17,096 bases of DNA from Flavobacteriaceae bacterium UBA980 (GTDB lineage Bacteria; Bacteroidota; Bacteroidia; Flavobacteriales; Flavobacteriaceae). Positions within the stretch are counted from its first letter, which is position 1; each line of letters begins with the position of its first letter. The notes under the pieces were generated by a model. That model made no database searches, was not told the DNA's origin, and saw only the letters and a program-made list of their open reading frames with translations. Positions 7,139 through 15,298 of the stretch are shown here, piece by piece. The position numbers and the translations under genes were made by a program. The stretch covers positions 1 through 17,096 of the forward strand of contig DBBQ01000011.1 in the NCBI GenBank assembly GCA_002292265.1. Direction: 5' to 3'.

Positions 7139-7714
7139 ATGTCTTCAAAACACTTAACCCCCGAACAACAGCTCAATCTTATTGAAACAACCCTTGCGAA
7201 AACTAGAGAAAATTTAAGTCATTACAGTTTTGACTTTCTTTTTTGGGGCTGGCTCATCTTTTGTACTGCACTCCTCAATTTTATTGGATTAAACTATACC
7301 GAATTGAGGGTGAAAAGCTACTTCATTTTGGGGATCAGTCCCTTACTTGATGGTTTATTTGTGGCCAATTACCACAGCAAGCAATCCCGAGTGAAAACGA
7401 ATAAAACACATTTTGAGTTTTTTATGCAACAACTTTGGATTGTAATAGGAGGTGTAATGATCCTATTTTCCCTTTCTTCTTTTTTTGTCCCCATTAAACC
7501 GCTTTTCTTTTTTCCTGTTTTGGCTGGAATTGGAACCTTGGTCTCTGGATTAGTCTTGCGTTTTCGCTTATTGATCTTTGGAGGGGTTCTTTTACTTTTA
7601 TTTCCTTTTATAGCGCTACAACTCTCCGGTTCTTGGAATATGCTTCTTTATGGACTCGTTGTTTTTGTCTCATTTGCCTTGCCTGGTTATGCCTTAAGAA
7701 AGGCGGTTCGATGA
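7139..7714 (+). CDS. six-TM integral membrane protein, partner of a winged-helix regulator
   Basis: The 191-aa product starts with a soluble helix (LTPEQQLNLIETTLAKTRENL, positions about 6-26). Six hydrophobic segments follow at about 32-50, 60-77, 97-116, 121-140, 144-162 and 166-184. An N-terminal 'QQ-L-LI--TL---R-NL' helix followed by FLFWGWLI is a pattern I recall from Bacteroidota membrane proteins of unknown function encoded next to small regulators. The 3' end overlaps the regulator gene by 4 nt (ATGA), so the two are translationally coupled. I infer a membrane-stress or sensing role by analogy with other regulator and membrane-protein pairs; the sequence itself does not show a function. 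Confidence 0.8.
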   Translation: MSSKHLTPEQQLNLIETTLAKTRENLSHYSFDFLFWGWLIFCTALLNFIGLNYTELRVKSYFILGISPLLDGLFVANYHSKQSRVKTNKTHFEFFMQQLWIVIGGVMILFSLSSFFVPIKPLFFFPVLAGIGTLVSGLVLRFRLLIFGGVLLLLFPFIALQLSGSWNMLLYGLVVFVSFALPGYALRKAVR

Positions 7715-7992
7715 AGCCTTTCGATCCTTTACTTAATGTCGGTTTGCGCTTTGGAGTCATGTCCTTATTGATCAAGCTAAAGTCTGCTTCTTTTGTGTAC
7801 TTAAAAAAAGAACTGAATGCGACCCAAGGAAATCTCAGCGTCCAGCTTGAAAAACTTCAACAAGGGGGGTATATTAATATCCATAAGGGCTTTAAAGGAA
7901 AGTACCCTGAAACCAATTGCTCCGTTACCCAAAAGGGAGTTAACGCTTTTGAAGCGCATGTCAAAAACTTAAAAAAATACTTACACCTCTAA
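7711..7992 (+). CDS. small winged-helix transcriptional regulator (HTH_34 / MarR-PadR-like)
   Basis: A 93-aa single-domain DNA-binding protein. It matches the winged-helix family Pfam HTH_34 in pattern: an N-terminal helix with LRFGVMSLL (12-20); the recognition helix region LNATQGNLSVQLEKLQQGGY (35-54) containing the hallmark GNLS; a wing with IHKGFKGKYPET (57-68); and SVTQKGVNAFEAHVKNL (71-87). The start at ATG 7711 overlaps the TGA of the upstream gene; a longer in-frame reading back to 7633 lies inside that gene and was rejected. No ligand-binding domain is present, so signal input probably comes through the membrane partner or dimerisation. In other Bacteroidota a similar regulator often sits beside creD; here a decayed membrane gene follows. 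Confidence 0.9.
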   Translation: MKPFDPLLNVGLRFGVMSLLIKLKSASFVYLKKELNATQGNLSVQLEKLQQGGYINIHKGFKGKYPETNCSVTQKGVNAFEAHVKNLKKYLHL

Positions 7993-8511
7993 CCCTTTAT
8001 TTCTTCTCAAACAACCACCTACAAAAACGTCTGCTTTCATTAGTCTTTTACATACGGTTACCGCTGCGTTAGCTTTACCGCCTTGGTGCTTTTATCCTTT
8101 TTGGTAAAAAGGGAAGCTTCCTTCATAAAAAATTAGGGCGTTATTATTTTATTTCCATGTTGCTCGCCAATACCTCATCACTTTTTTTACAAGGCTTTTG
8201 GGGAATGGTTTTTTCCTCACAGTTTGGTTGTGTTAACGCTTCTATTTTTATTTCTGGGGTATGGCGTGCTCCTAAGAAAACCCTTTCGTTATAGGTTAAG
8301 TCTTGATTTGACCGGCATGACCGTTAGTTAGTATCTGTTGATCGGAGGCGGAATAAATGAAGCTTTCTTACATATCCCCTTGTTAAAACCGTACTTAACA
8401 TCCGGGCCCGTTTTAGGAATTACGCATTTTTTCGCGCTCTTGTTTTTTGGGATTTTAATTTTTCTTTTTTTACTAAAGCATCGCTCTTTTGGGGATAATA
8501 AATTACATTAA
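7991..8511 (+). pseudogene. disrupted integral membrane protein gene, DUF2306-like
   Basis: No intact frame spans this 520-bp stretch, yet protein-like sequence runs across three frames. Frame A (about 7994-8080) reads TSAFISLLHTVTAALALP. A one-base shift at about 8081 leads into frame B (8082 to about 8208), which reads LGAFILFGKKGSFLHKKLG, then RYYFISMLLANTSSLFLQG. A second one-base shift, best placed in the T6 run 8209-8214, leads into frame C, which reads FPHSLVVLTLLFLFLGYGV and LRKPFRYRLSLDLTGMTVS. TAG 8329-8331 interrupts frame C, which resumes YLLIGGGINEAFLHIPLLK and ends at TAA 8509-8511. No start codon remains near the 5' end. The composite has several TM segments; the HKKLGRYYFISML part resembles DUF2306 membrane proteins. 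It directly follows the regulator stop and was probably the third gene of that operon. Confidence 0.8.
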
Positions 8512-8540
8512 AAAATTGTACTTTTAAGTAAAGAATCCTT

Positions 8541-9455
8541 ATGACCCGTTTGTTTGTTTGCATTATGCTCTTGTTCCCCTATACTGAAGTTTCGAGTCAA
8601 GAAATCCAACCCCTCTGGCCCGAAGGGGTTCCCAACCAAAGAGAAAGTCAGGAAAAAGAAAAACGTATTGAAACCGATATTCTTCGAATCGAAAATGTAC
8701 AAAACCCTACACTTGAAATTTACCTGCCGGCAAAAAGTATCCGAACGGGAAAAGCGGTATTGATCTGCCCCGGAGGAGGTTATCGTATTTTGGCCTATGA
8801 CTGGGAAGGAACTGATTTTGCTAAAGCCTTGAACGCTAAGGGGATTGCCGCCTTTGTTCTCAAATATCGGCTCCCCAATTCTCCCTCAATTATCGACCCT
8901 AAATGGGCACCGCTACAAGATGCTCAACGAGCGATTCGTTTGATTCGAAAGCACGCCCAAAAGTGGGATGTAAATCCGGATCAAGTAGGTGTCATGGGGT
9001 TTTCTGCAGGAGGACACTTGGCATCTACACTGGGTACACATTACCTAGAAAACACGCTTCCCAATTCCACAAATCCGATAGATCAAATCAACGCACGTCC
9101 AGATTTTATGGCTCTCCTCTATCCCGTGATTACCTTTGATAAAAAACACTACCACGGCGGTTCCAAAAACAGTTTAATTGGGAAAGAAGCTACAGTAGAA
9201 CAAATCAAATATTTTTCAAATAACTTACAGGTTAATGCCACTACCCCTCCCACTTTTTTGCTTCACAGTGCAGATGACAAGGCCGTTCCCGTTGCGAATA
9301 GCCTACTGTTCTACGAAGCATTAATTAAAAATGAGGTTCCTGTAGAAATGCACCTCTTCCCAAAGGGCGGGCACGGCTATGCTTTAGCGCGTGGCAAAGG
9401 GGCTTTAGAGGAATGGCCTGATTTGCTTTACAGATGGATTCTTGAATTAGAATAG
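8541..9455 (+). CDS. secreted alpha/beta hydrolase, carbohydrate-esterase / BD-FAE-like
   Basis: A 304-aa serine hydrolase. The N-terminus (MTRLFVCIMLLFPYTEVSSQ) is a signal peptide. The fold elements are: the oxyanion segment ICPGGGY (75-81); the nucleophile elbow GFSAGGH (153-159) with Ser155; acid Asp246 in ADDKAVP (244-250); and His278 in GGHGYAL. The layout fits periplasmic acetyl-xylan-esterase or feruloyl-esterase-like enzymes that deacylate polysaccharides, common in marine Bacteroidota. No glycoside hydrolase, SusC or SusD gene is nearby, so it is not part of a visible polysaccharide-utilisation locus. The substrate is inferred only. Upstream, TACTTTTA at 8519-8526 is a near match to the -7 element. 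The gene stands alone after the pseudogene. Confidence 0.88.
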   Translation: MTRLFVCIMLLFPYTEVSSQEIQPLWPEGVPNQRESQEKEKRIETDILRIENVQNPTLEIYLPAKSIRTGKAVLICPGGGYRILAYDWEGTDFAKALNAKGIAAFVLKYRLPNSPSIIDPKWAPLQDAQRAIRLIRKHAQKWDVNPDQVGVMGFSAGGHLASTLGTHYLENTLPNSTNPIDQINARPDFMALLYPVITFDKKHYHGGSKNSLIGKEATVEQIKYFSNNLQVNATTPPTFLLHSADDKAVPVANSLLFYEALIKNEVPVEMHLFPKGGHGYALARGKGALEEWPDLLYRWILELE

Positions 9456-9522
9456 GGCTTAATTCAAAAAAATTTATATATTCCTAGCTATATAAAAATA
9501 TAGATCAATAACGTTCTAAACT

Positions 9523-10386
9523 ATGGCATTTCATCCTTTTAAAACCTTACTTTTTGGTTTTGCTTTTTCTCCTTCGCTTAAGGCGAATGTTTTTGAGGTG
9601 ATACGTTTGGCTTCTTGTTTTAAAGCATCCTTACTTTTTGTTCATGTAGGTGAAGAAACTGCTGAAAAAAAAAGAGTTTTTCAACTACTTTTAGAGGAAT
9701 GTCCTGAAAAACCCAAATCCATATCAATCCATTGGATCCAAGGTGCGCCAGTTCAGGTATTACACCAAATGTGCTTGGACTTTAAGGTAGACCTGCTCCT
9801 GATAGGAGCCTTAAAGCGAGAAAATGTGTTTAGATTTTACCTAGGCTCTATCGCTCGAAAACTGACTCGAGGTTCACCTTGTTCTGTACTGCTAATGCTC
9901 AATCCCTCCGTAGATCGCCATCCGTGCAAACATATTGTAGTTAACGGTTTTGACAGCCCTCAAACCCAAGATACCGTTGAAGCTTCTTTCTTTGTGGGTG
10001 GTGCTCTAGGGTCTCAAAAAATAACCTTAGTAGAAGAAATTAGCGAAAACCGGGTTGCAGTTGATGTAAACGATGATAAAAGTTTGAGACGGTCCATCTT
10101 GAAAAAAGAAAAAATTAACAGACAAGAACAAATCCGCGTAGAGGATTTAGTCAAAAAAATTCAATTATCTCAAAAAGTTGGGCTTCAATGGGAAACTCAA
10201 AGCATTTTTGGTCGCAGAGGATATTCCATTGGACACTACGCTCGTGTAGTGAGGGCAGATCTATTAGTGATGAATGCACAAGAAAATTTAGGTTTTTTGG
10301 CTCGTTTTTTTCCAAAAGATATTGAACATATCTTAGCAGAATTACCTACGGACGTCTTAATCATTCAATCGGGTTCTCATGGTTAA
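9523..10386 (+). CDS. two-domain universal stress protein (UspA family)
   Basis: A 287-aa cytoplasmic protein made of two tandem Usp domains (about 1-126 and 135-283). Domain 1 ends with VDLLLIGALKRENVFRFYLG then SIARKL and PCSVLLM, the usual USP C-terminal strand, helix and strand. It keeps the LGS piece but lacks the middle Gly of the ATP motif G-x2-G-x9-G-S. Domain 2 has ADLLVMNAQENLGFLARFF and TDVLIIQ but no G-S phosphate loop, so it probably does not bind ATP. Fused Usp proteins of this kind are common in Bacteroidota. The 3' end overlaps the SulP gene by 8 nt, which makes cotranslation and a regulatory link to the transporter likely. The 67-bp upstream gap is AT-only rich, with a small CTATAT/ATATAG hairpin at 9488-9503. 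Confidence 0.9.
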   Translation: MAFHPFKTLLFGFAFSPSLKANVFEVIRLASCFKASLLFVHVGEETAEKKRVFQLLLEECPEKPKSISIHWIQGAPVQVLHQMCLDFKVDLLLIGALKRENVFRFYLGSIARKLTRGSPCSVLLMLNPSVDRHPCKHIVVNGFDSPQTQDTVEASFFVGGALGSQKITLVEEISENRVAVDVNDDKSLRRSILKKEKINRQEQIRVEDLVKKIQLSQKVGLQWETQSIFGRRGYSIGHYARVVRADLLVMNAQENLGFLARFFPKDIEHILAELPTDVLIIQSGSHG

Positions 10387-12583
10387 ACAAGATAATGCTT
10401 TTGTCAAAGAGTTCCCTCAGAACCTCTTCTCTGGTTTTGTTGTCTCGCTGGTTGCCCTCCCTCTTGGTCTAGGATTGGCCATAGCCTCTGAAGCTCCCCC
10501 TTTGGCGGGTATTATTGCTGCAGTAGTAGGAGGGCTTGTTGTTTCTCTTTTTGGAGGTTCACACGTAACTATTGCAGGCCCTGGAAACGGCTTAGTGATT
10601 GTTTTGTTGGCGTCCATTTCTACTCTAGGAGAGGGTGATTTGTATCAAGGGTACTTGTATACACTTGCCGCAATAATTCTTTCAGGCGTCCTGCTTTTTG
10701 TCTTTGGTTTGTTGCGAATGGGGGCAATGAGTGAATTTTTCCCTGCCACTGCACTTCAAGGAATGCTAGCGGCTATTGGTTTGGGAATTCTCGCTAAACA
10801 ATTTCACATCATGTTGGGAATTCGTTCAGTGGGCGGAAGCACCTTAGAACAGCTCCTGGCAATTCCCGATTCCTTCCTGACCTTTCTGGCTGTTCATCCT
10901 TTTGCAGGAGTTTTAGGGTTTTTAAGTTTAGTTTTTTTATTTTTGTACAGCCGATTTCGAAACTCCTATTTTCAATTGATCCCAGCCCCTATGTGGGTGG
11001 TGGTTGCCTCTGTTGGAATAGGATATTACTACCGCTTGGTTTTAAAGCAAGCTTTACCAATCGGTCAGGATTTGCTCATTAAGATTCCCGACAACCTGAT
11101 CTCAAGTTTTCCAATTCCCTTATTTGATAAAATCTTTGATTTTAATTTTATTGGTGTTGTTTTTTCCATAACCCTTATTGCTGTAATTGAGTCGCTTTTG
11201 AGCATCAAAGCGGTAGATAAATTAGATCCTAAGAAAAGGCGTTCTAATGTCAACAAGGACCTCCGCGCCTTGGGATTAGCAAGTATCATAAGTGGGTTTC
11301 TGGGGGGGCTTAATGTAGTAACCGTAATTGCTCGAAGTTCAGTAAATGTCAATAACGGTGGAACAAACCGATCTGCAAATTTTTTTCATGCGGCTTTTCT
11401 TGTATTCTTCATAGTCTTGTTGAGAAACCAAATAAAGATGATTCCGATGACCTCTTTGGCCGCGATTCTCGTTTATACAGGATATAAGCTGGCCACGCCA
11501 GAAAACCTGTTAAGAGTTTATAAAATTGGGCCAGAGCAAGCGTTAATTTTTTTGATAACTCTAGTTACAACTCTCTTAAGCAATCTGATAGTAGGAATCA
11601 GCATTGGAGTTCTCTTTACTTTTTTTACTCACTTGTTTTTAAGTAATTCACTTTTACTCTTTACTTTAAATATTTTTAAGCCCAACGTATTGATGTTTCG
11701 AGAAGAGCAGTCAGGAAATTACTATGTAAGTGTTAAAAACTTTTGCAGCTTTTTGAATTTCTACAGGTTAAAGAAAAAATTAAATCAAATTCCCGAAGCA
11801 GAACATGCTATTGTAGATTTATCTTTGTGTGATTTTGTAGATCATACTGTTATGGAGGGGCTTCAAGATTATCACCGCTCTTTTGAAAGAAAAAATGGGG
11901 TTTTTGAAATCATCGGGTTAGACATTCACGCCTCTGAAACCGATCATCCTTTTTCTGTTCGTAAAAGTTTGCCAATTAACACATTAATTGGATTAAAAAA
12001 CGCGCTGACCAACCGACAAAAAGATTTGGGAGAATTTGCTAAACAAAAAGGCTGGGAATACCTTTCAGTGATCGACAGTAACCCCAAAGGATTGAACGGA
12101 TTTTTGTTTTTCGATTCCAAAACTGTAAATTATAGCCTGAATTCGCTACGCGATCAAAACAACAAATTTTCTGTTTTTGACTTATACTATTCTGAAGGGG
12201 CTTTTATTACTAAAGAAGACCTAAAAAGCACCTTTGTTCTTTTTAAGAGTCCCGTTGAGCTCCCGGTTTTTGTCCTAGATAAAGAAAATTTTAAAACTGC
12301 ATTCTATCAATTAGCTGGTTTCAACGACATTAATTTTGACGAACATCCTGATTTTTCTAAGCGGTTTCATCTAAGCGGAAACGATAATCAAGCCATACGT
12401 AAATTATTTTCTTCAGAAATCATTTATTTTTTTGAAAGCCATCCCTTTTTTCATATTGAGTCCAACGGAAAAAAAATTCTAATCAAAGGAAAAAACCGAT
12501 TGTCTAGTCTTCAAGAAGTAAAAATAATGCTGACCTTTGCCCATGACTTGGCAAACCGTCTCGAAAAAGAGAAAAAAAATTAA
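10379..12583 (+). CDS. SulP family anion transporter with STAS domain and an extra soluble C-terminal domain
   Basis: A 734-aa protein. Residues 1-425 form the multi-span SulP transport core. It shows the N-terminal FSGFVVSLVALPLGLGLAIA (17-36), GSHVTIAGPGNG (60-71), the AVIESLLSIKAVDKLDP segment (268-284), and the GGLNVVTVIARSSVNVNNGG repeat end (309-328). SulP proteins move sulfate, bicarbonate or other anions, often with Na+ or H+. Residues about 445-525 form a STAS domain (AIVDLSLCDFVDHTVMEGLQ, 477-496). Residues about 540-730 are an additional soluble domain with RQKDLGEFAKQKGWEY, VFDLYYSEG, ELPVFVLDKE, INFDEHPDFSKRFHLSGND, AIRKLF and FFESHPFFHIESNG. That pattern resembles a domain found in otherwise unrelated bacterial membrane-anchored proteins (DUF3137-like). 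The gene overlaps the stress protein gene by 8 nt and the hydrolase gene by 1 nt (TAATG). The substrate cannot be read from sequence. Confidence 0.93.
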   Translation: MVKQDNAFVKEFPQNLFSGFVVSLVALPLGLGLAIASEAPPLAGIIAAVVGGLVVSLFGGSHVTIAGPGNGLVIVLLASISTLGEGDLYQGYLYTLAAIILSGVLLFVFGLLRMGAMSEFFPATALQGMLAAIGLGILAKQFHIMLGIRSVGGSTLEQLLAIPDSFLTFLAVHPFAGVLGFLSLVFLFLYSRFRNSYFQLIPAPMWVVVASVGIGYYYRLVLKQALPIGQDLLIKIPDNLISSFPIPLFDKIFDFNFIGVVFSITLIAVIESLLSIKAVDKLDPKKRRSNVNKDLRALGLASIISGFLGGLNVVTVIARSSVNVNNGGTNRSANFFHAAFLVFFIVLLRNQIKMIPMTSLAAILVYTGYKLATPENLLRVYKIGPEQALIFLITLVTTLLSNLIVGISIGVLFTFFTHLFLSNSLLLFTLNIFKPNVLMFREEQSGNYYVSVKNFCSFLNFYRLKKKLNQIPEAEHAIVDLSLCDFVDHTVMEGLQDYHRSFERKNGVFEIIGLDIHASETDHPFSVRKSLPINTLIGLKNALTNRQKDLGEFAKQKGWEYLSVIDSNPKGLNGFLFFDSKTVNYSLNSLRDQNNKFSVFDLYYSEGAFITKEDLKSTFVLFKSPVELPVFVLDKENFKTAFYQLAGFNDINFDEHPDFSKRFHLSGNDNQAIRKLFSSEIIYFFESHPFFHIESNGKKILIKGKNRLSSLQEVKIMLTFAHDLANRLEKEKKN

Positions 12584-13440
12584 TGAAACTTTACCCCATT
12601 GAGGCCGGAAACTTTAAACTAGATGGTGGAGCCATGTTTGGTGTTGTTCCCAAGGTGCTATGGGAGCGAACTAATCCCGCCGACCCAAACAACCAAATTG
12701 AAATGGCAAGCCGCTGCCTACTTGTAGAAGAAGGGAATCGCTTGATCTTGATCGATACGGGTATGGGAAACAAACAAAACGCGAAGTTTTTTCGTCATTA
12801 CAGCCTCTGGGGAACCCATTCTTTAGACGGGTCACTTTACAGAGCGGGTTTTCATCGAGATGAAATCACAGATGTCTTTCTTACCCACCTCCATTTTGAT
12901 CACTGTGGCGGGGCAATCGAAAACTCCTCCTCAGGGGTGCTAGAACCCGCTTTTAAAAACGCTACCTTTTGGGTACACAAGGCGCATTGGGACTGGGCGA
13001 CAAATCCCAATCCTAGAGAAAAAGCTTCCTTTTTAAAAGAAAACATCCTCCCTATTCAGGAAAGTGGTCAACTGAAGTTTGTCGAAGGAAAAGGTCCTTT
13101 ACTCACAGAAACGCCTTTTCCTTTTGCTGTGTACTTGGTCGATGGGCATACTGAGAAACAGATGCTTCCTGTAATCGAATATCAAGGCAAGCGAATTGTA
13201 TTTGCGGCAGATCTGATACCTACCGTTGGGCATCTTCCCATCCCCTATGTGACGGGTTATGACACCCGACCCCTGTTAACACTACAAGAAAAAACCCTTT
13301 TTTTGGAAGAAGCCGCTCAGAAAGAAACCCTTTTATTTCTTGAACACGACCCCCATCACGAACTAATCACTCTTAAACAAACCGAAAAAGGCGTCCGAAT
13401 GAAGGGGCATTATCGTTTGGATTCTTATTTTAGCAGGTGA
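12583..13440 (+). CDS. metallo-beta-lactamase-fold hydrolase, lactonase-like
   Basis: A 285-aa cytoplasmic MBL-fold enzyme with a dinuclear metal site: THLHFDHCGG (101-110) gives H102, H104, D106 and H107; H189 lies in VDGHT (187-190 plus preceding residue); D210 in AADL bridges the metals; and H255 is in LEHDP. LILIDTGMG (54-62) is the usual beta-strand lead-in. The layout fits the YtnP/AHL-lactonase-like branch that opens lactones or hydrolyses esters; the substrate is not determinable. The start ATG at 12583 overlaps the SulP stop as TAATG, so translation is coupled. A direct link to anion transport is unclear; the gene may simply be a hitch-hiker in the operon. Confidence 0.88.
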   Translation: MKLYPIEAGNFKLDGGAMFGVVPKVLWERTNPADPNNQIEMASRCLLVEEGNRLILIDTGMGNKQNAKFFRHYSLWGTHSLDGSLYRAGFHRDEITDVFLTHLHFDHCGGAIENSSSGVLEPAFKNATFWVHKAHWDWATNPNPREKASFLKENILPIQESGQLKFVEGKGPLLTETPFPFAVYLVDGHTEKQMLPVIEYQGKRIVFAADLIPTVGHLPIPYVTGYDTRPLLTLQEKTLFLEEAAQKETLLFLEHDPHHELITLKQTEKGVRMKGHYRLDSYFSR

Positions 13441-13474
13441 TAAACTACCGTTTGTCAAAAAAAACAAATTTATC

Positions 13475-15298
13475 ATGAAACATTTCGTTCTTTCGCTGCT
13501 TCTTGCAGCCTCTTTTCTTAGCAATGCACAATATTGGCAACAGGCCATCGATTACACGATGGAGGCTTCCCTAGATGCCGTAACTGCAAACTATTCGGGA
13601 ACACAGTCTTTGGTGTACACGAACAACTCTCCTGAAACACTTTACAAGGTGTTTTATCATTTGTATTTCAACGCCTTCCAGCCTGGCAGTGAAATGGCAA
13701 TAAGACTAAAAAATTCTCCCGATCGCAATACCCGTTTTAAAGTAGATTTGGACAGCTTGACAAAAGAACAACAGGGGTTTTTAAACGTGTCAAACCTAAC
13801 ACAGGACGGGGTGGCCGTGAAAACTGTAAATTCTGAAACCATACTAGAGGTGCTTTTAAACGAGCCAATACCTCCAGGGGGGTCGTCGACTTTTAAGCTT
13901 GAGTTTGAGGGGCATGTTCCCGATGTAATTCGCCGCGCGGGTAAAAACTCAGCCGAAGGAGTTGCATTTTCTATGGCACAATGGTATCCTAAAATGGCGG
14001 AATACGACTTGGAAGGTTGGAACGCTGATCCCTACACAGGCAGAGAGTTCCATGGAGTATGGGGGGATTTTGATGTGAAAATCACCTTAGATAAAGAATT
14101 TATGGTTGCGGCAAGTGGGTATCTACAAAACGCCGATGAGATCGGTAAAGGATATTCCGACCGCAAAAAAGCCAAAAGCAAAAAAGGTAAAATTACTTGG
14201 CATTTTGTTGCGCCACAAGTACATGATTTTACTTGGGCTGCCGACCCTGAGTATATTCATGATACGCACCCAGGGCCTGATGGTGTCACGCTTCATTTTT
14301 TCTATAAAAACAATCCTGAAATCATTGATAATTGGAAAAAATTACAACCCCATACGGCTCAAATGATGGCGTACTACAACGAAAAAATAGGCCCTTATCC
14401 ATACAAACAATATTCTGTTGTTCAAGGAGGTGACGGGGGAATGGAATACGCCATGCTTACCTTGATAACAGGAGGAAGAAGTTACAATTCTCTTTTTGGA
14501 GTTACGGCTCACGAACTTGCTCATTCCTGGTTTCAACATGTCTTAGCGACTAACGAGACCAAACATGAGTGGATGGACGAGGGGTTTACTTCTTTTATTT
14601 CTAGCCTTGCGGGAAATGAGATTTTAGAACAAAACAGAGAATTTCCTCTAGAAGGTTCTTATCGAGGGTACTTCCGGTTGGCCGCTTCGGGTGGAGAAAT
14701 GCCGCAAAGCACCAACGCGAACCGCTTTTATCACAACTATGCCTACGAGCGCAGTGCCTACAGTAAAGGAGCCGTTTTTCTTGGGCAACTCGGCTACATA
14801 ATTGGGTTTGAAAAACTGTTTGAAACCTTACAAACCTACTATGCCGAATGGAAGTTTAAACACCCCTTGCCCAATGACTTTAGAAGAATTGCGGAGCGGG
14901 TTTCTGGCCTTCAGTTGCAATGGTATTTAACGGATTGGACTCAAACGACAAATAAAATTGACTATGCTTTATCAGAAGTTAAAGAAAATGGTACGACCAC
15001 AATTCTTCAATTGGAACGCAGAGAAGTAATGCCAATGCCGCTAGAAGTTCTGGTTGTATTAAAAAACGGTCAAAACGAATTGCACTACATACCAATTTCA
15101 TTAATGCGGGGAGAAAAAGAAAATACCTATCCTTTAAATAGGGAAGTTCACCCTGATTGGGCTTGGGCTGATTTGAAATACCGCTTGGAAATCAACCATT
15201 CAAAGGATGCGATTGAAGCAATTGTTATAGATCCTAGCAATCTCATGGCCGACGTTGACAAAAGCAACAACTATTATGCACCCACAGCCGCTGAGTGA
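13475..15298 (+). CDS. secreted M1 family zinc aminopeptidase
   Basis: A 607-aa protein with signal peptide MKHFVLSLLLAASFLSNAQ (cleavage about 19). The M1 gluzincin signature is intact: the exopeptidase motif GGMEYAML (321-328; canonical GxMEN with Tyr in place of Asn), HELAH (346-350) and the third zinc ligand E369, 18 residues after H350 (HExxH-x18-E, MDEG). An N-terminal beta-saddle domain precedes it. No Por-type C-terminal sorting domain is seen, so the enzyme is probably periplasmic and trims peptides for uptake. It starts 34 bp after the hydrolase stop and may extend that operon. Its last 23 bp overlap the rnpA start. Confidence 0.95.
   Translation: MKHFVLSLLLAASFLSNAQYWQQAIDYTMEASLDAVTANYSGTQSLVYTNNSPETLYKVFYHLYFNAFQPGSEMAIRLKNSPDRNTRFKVDLDSLTKEQQGFLNVSNLTQDGVAVKTVNSETILEVLLNEPIPPGGSSTFKLEFEGHVPDVIRRAGKNSAEGVAFSMAQWYPKMAEYDLEGWNADPYTGREFHGVWGDFDVKITLDKEFMVAASGYLQNADEIGKGYSDRKKAKSKKGKITWHFVAPQVHDFTWAADPEYIHDTHPGPDGVTLHFFYKNNPEIIDNWKKLQPHTAQMMAYYNEKIGPYPYKQYSVVQGGDGGMEYAMLTLITGGRSYNSLFGVTAHELAHSWFQHVLATNETKHEWMDEGFTSFISSLAGNEILEQNREFPLEGSYRGYFRLAASGGEMPQSTNANRFYHNYAYERSAYSKGAVFLGQLGYIIGFEKLFETLQTYYAEWKFKHPLPNDFRRIAERVSGLQLQWYLTDWTQTTNKIDYALSEVKENGTTTILQLERREVMPMPLEVLVVLKNGQNELHYIPISLMRGEKENTYPLNREVHPDWAWADLKYRLEINHSKDAIEAIVIDPSNLMADVDKSNNYYAPTAAE

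Noticed and set aside
8541..9455. Polysaccharide-utilisation locus around the secreted esterase-like hydrolase.
   Set aside because: No SusC, SusD, glycoside hydrolase, polysaccharide lyase or sulfatase gene is in the window.
9488..9503. CTATAT-AAAA-ATATAG hairpin before the universal stress protein gene.
   Set aside because: A 6-bp, almost entirely A/T stem has little stability and no T tract; not enough to call a terminator or operator.
13441..13474. A -7 element for the M1 peptidase (TACCGTTTG).
   Set aside because: It has three bases rather than two between TA and TTTG, so it does not fit the consensus spacing.
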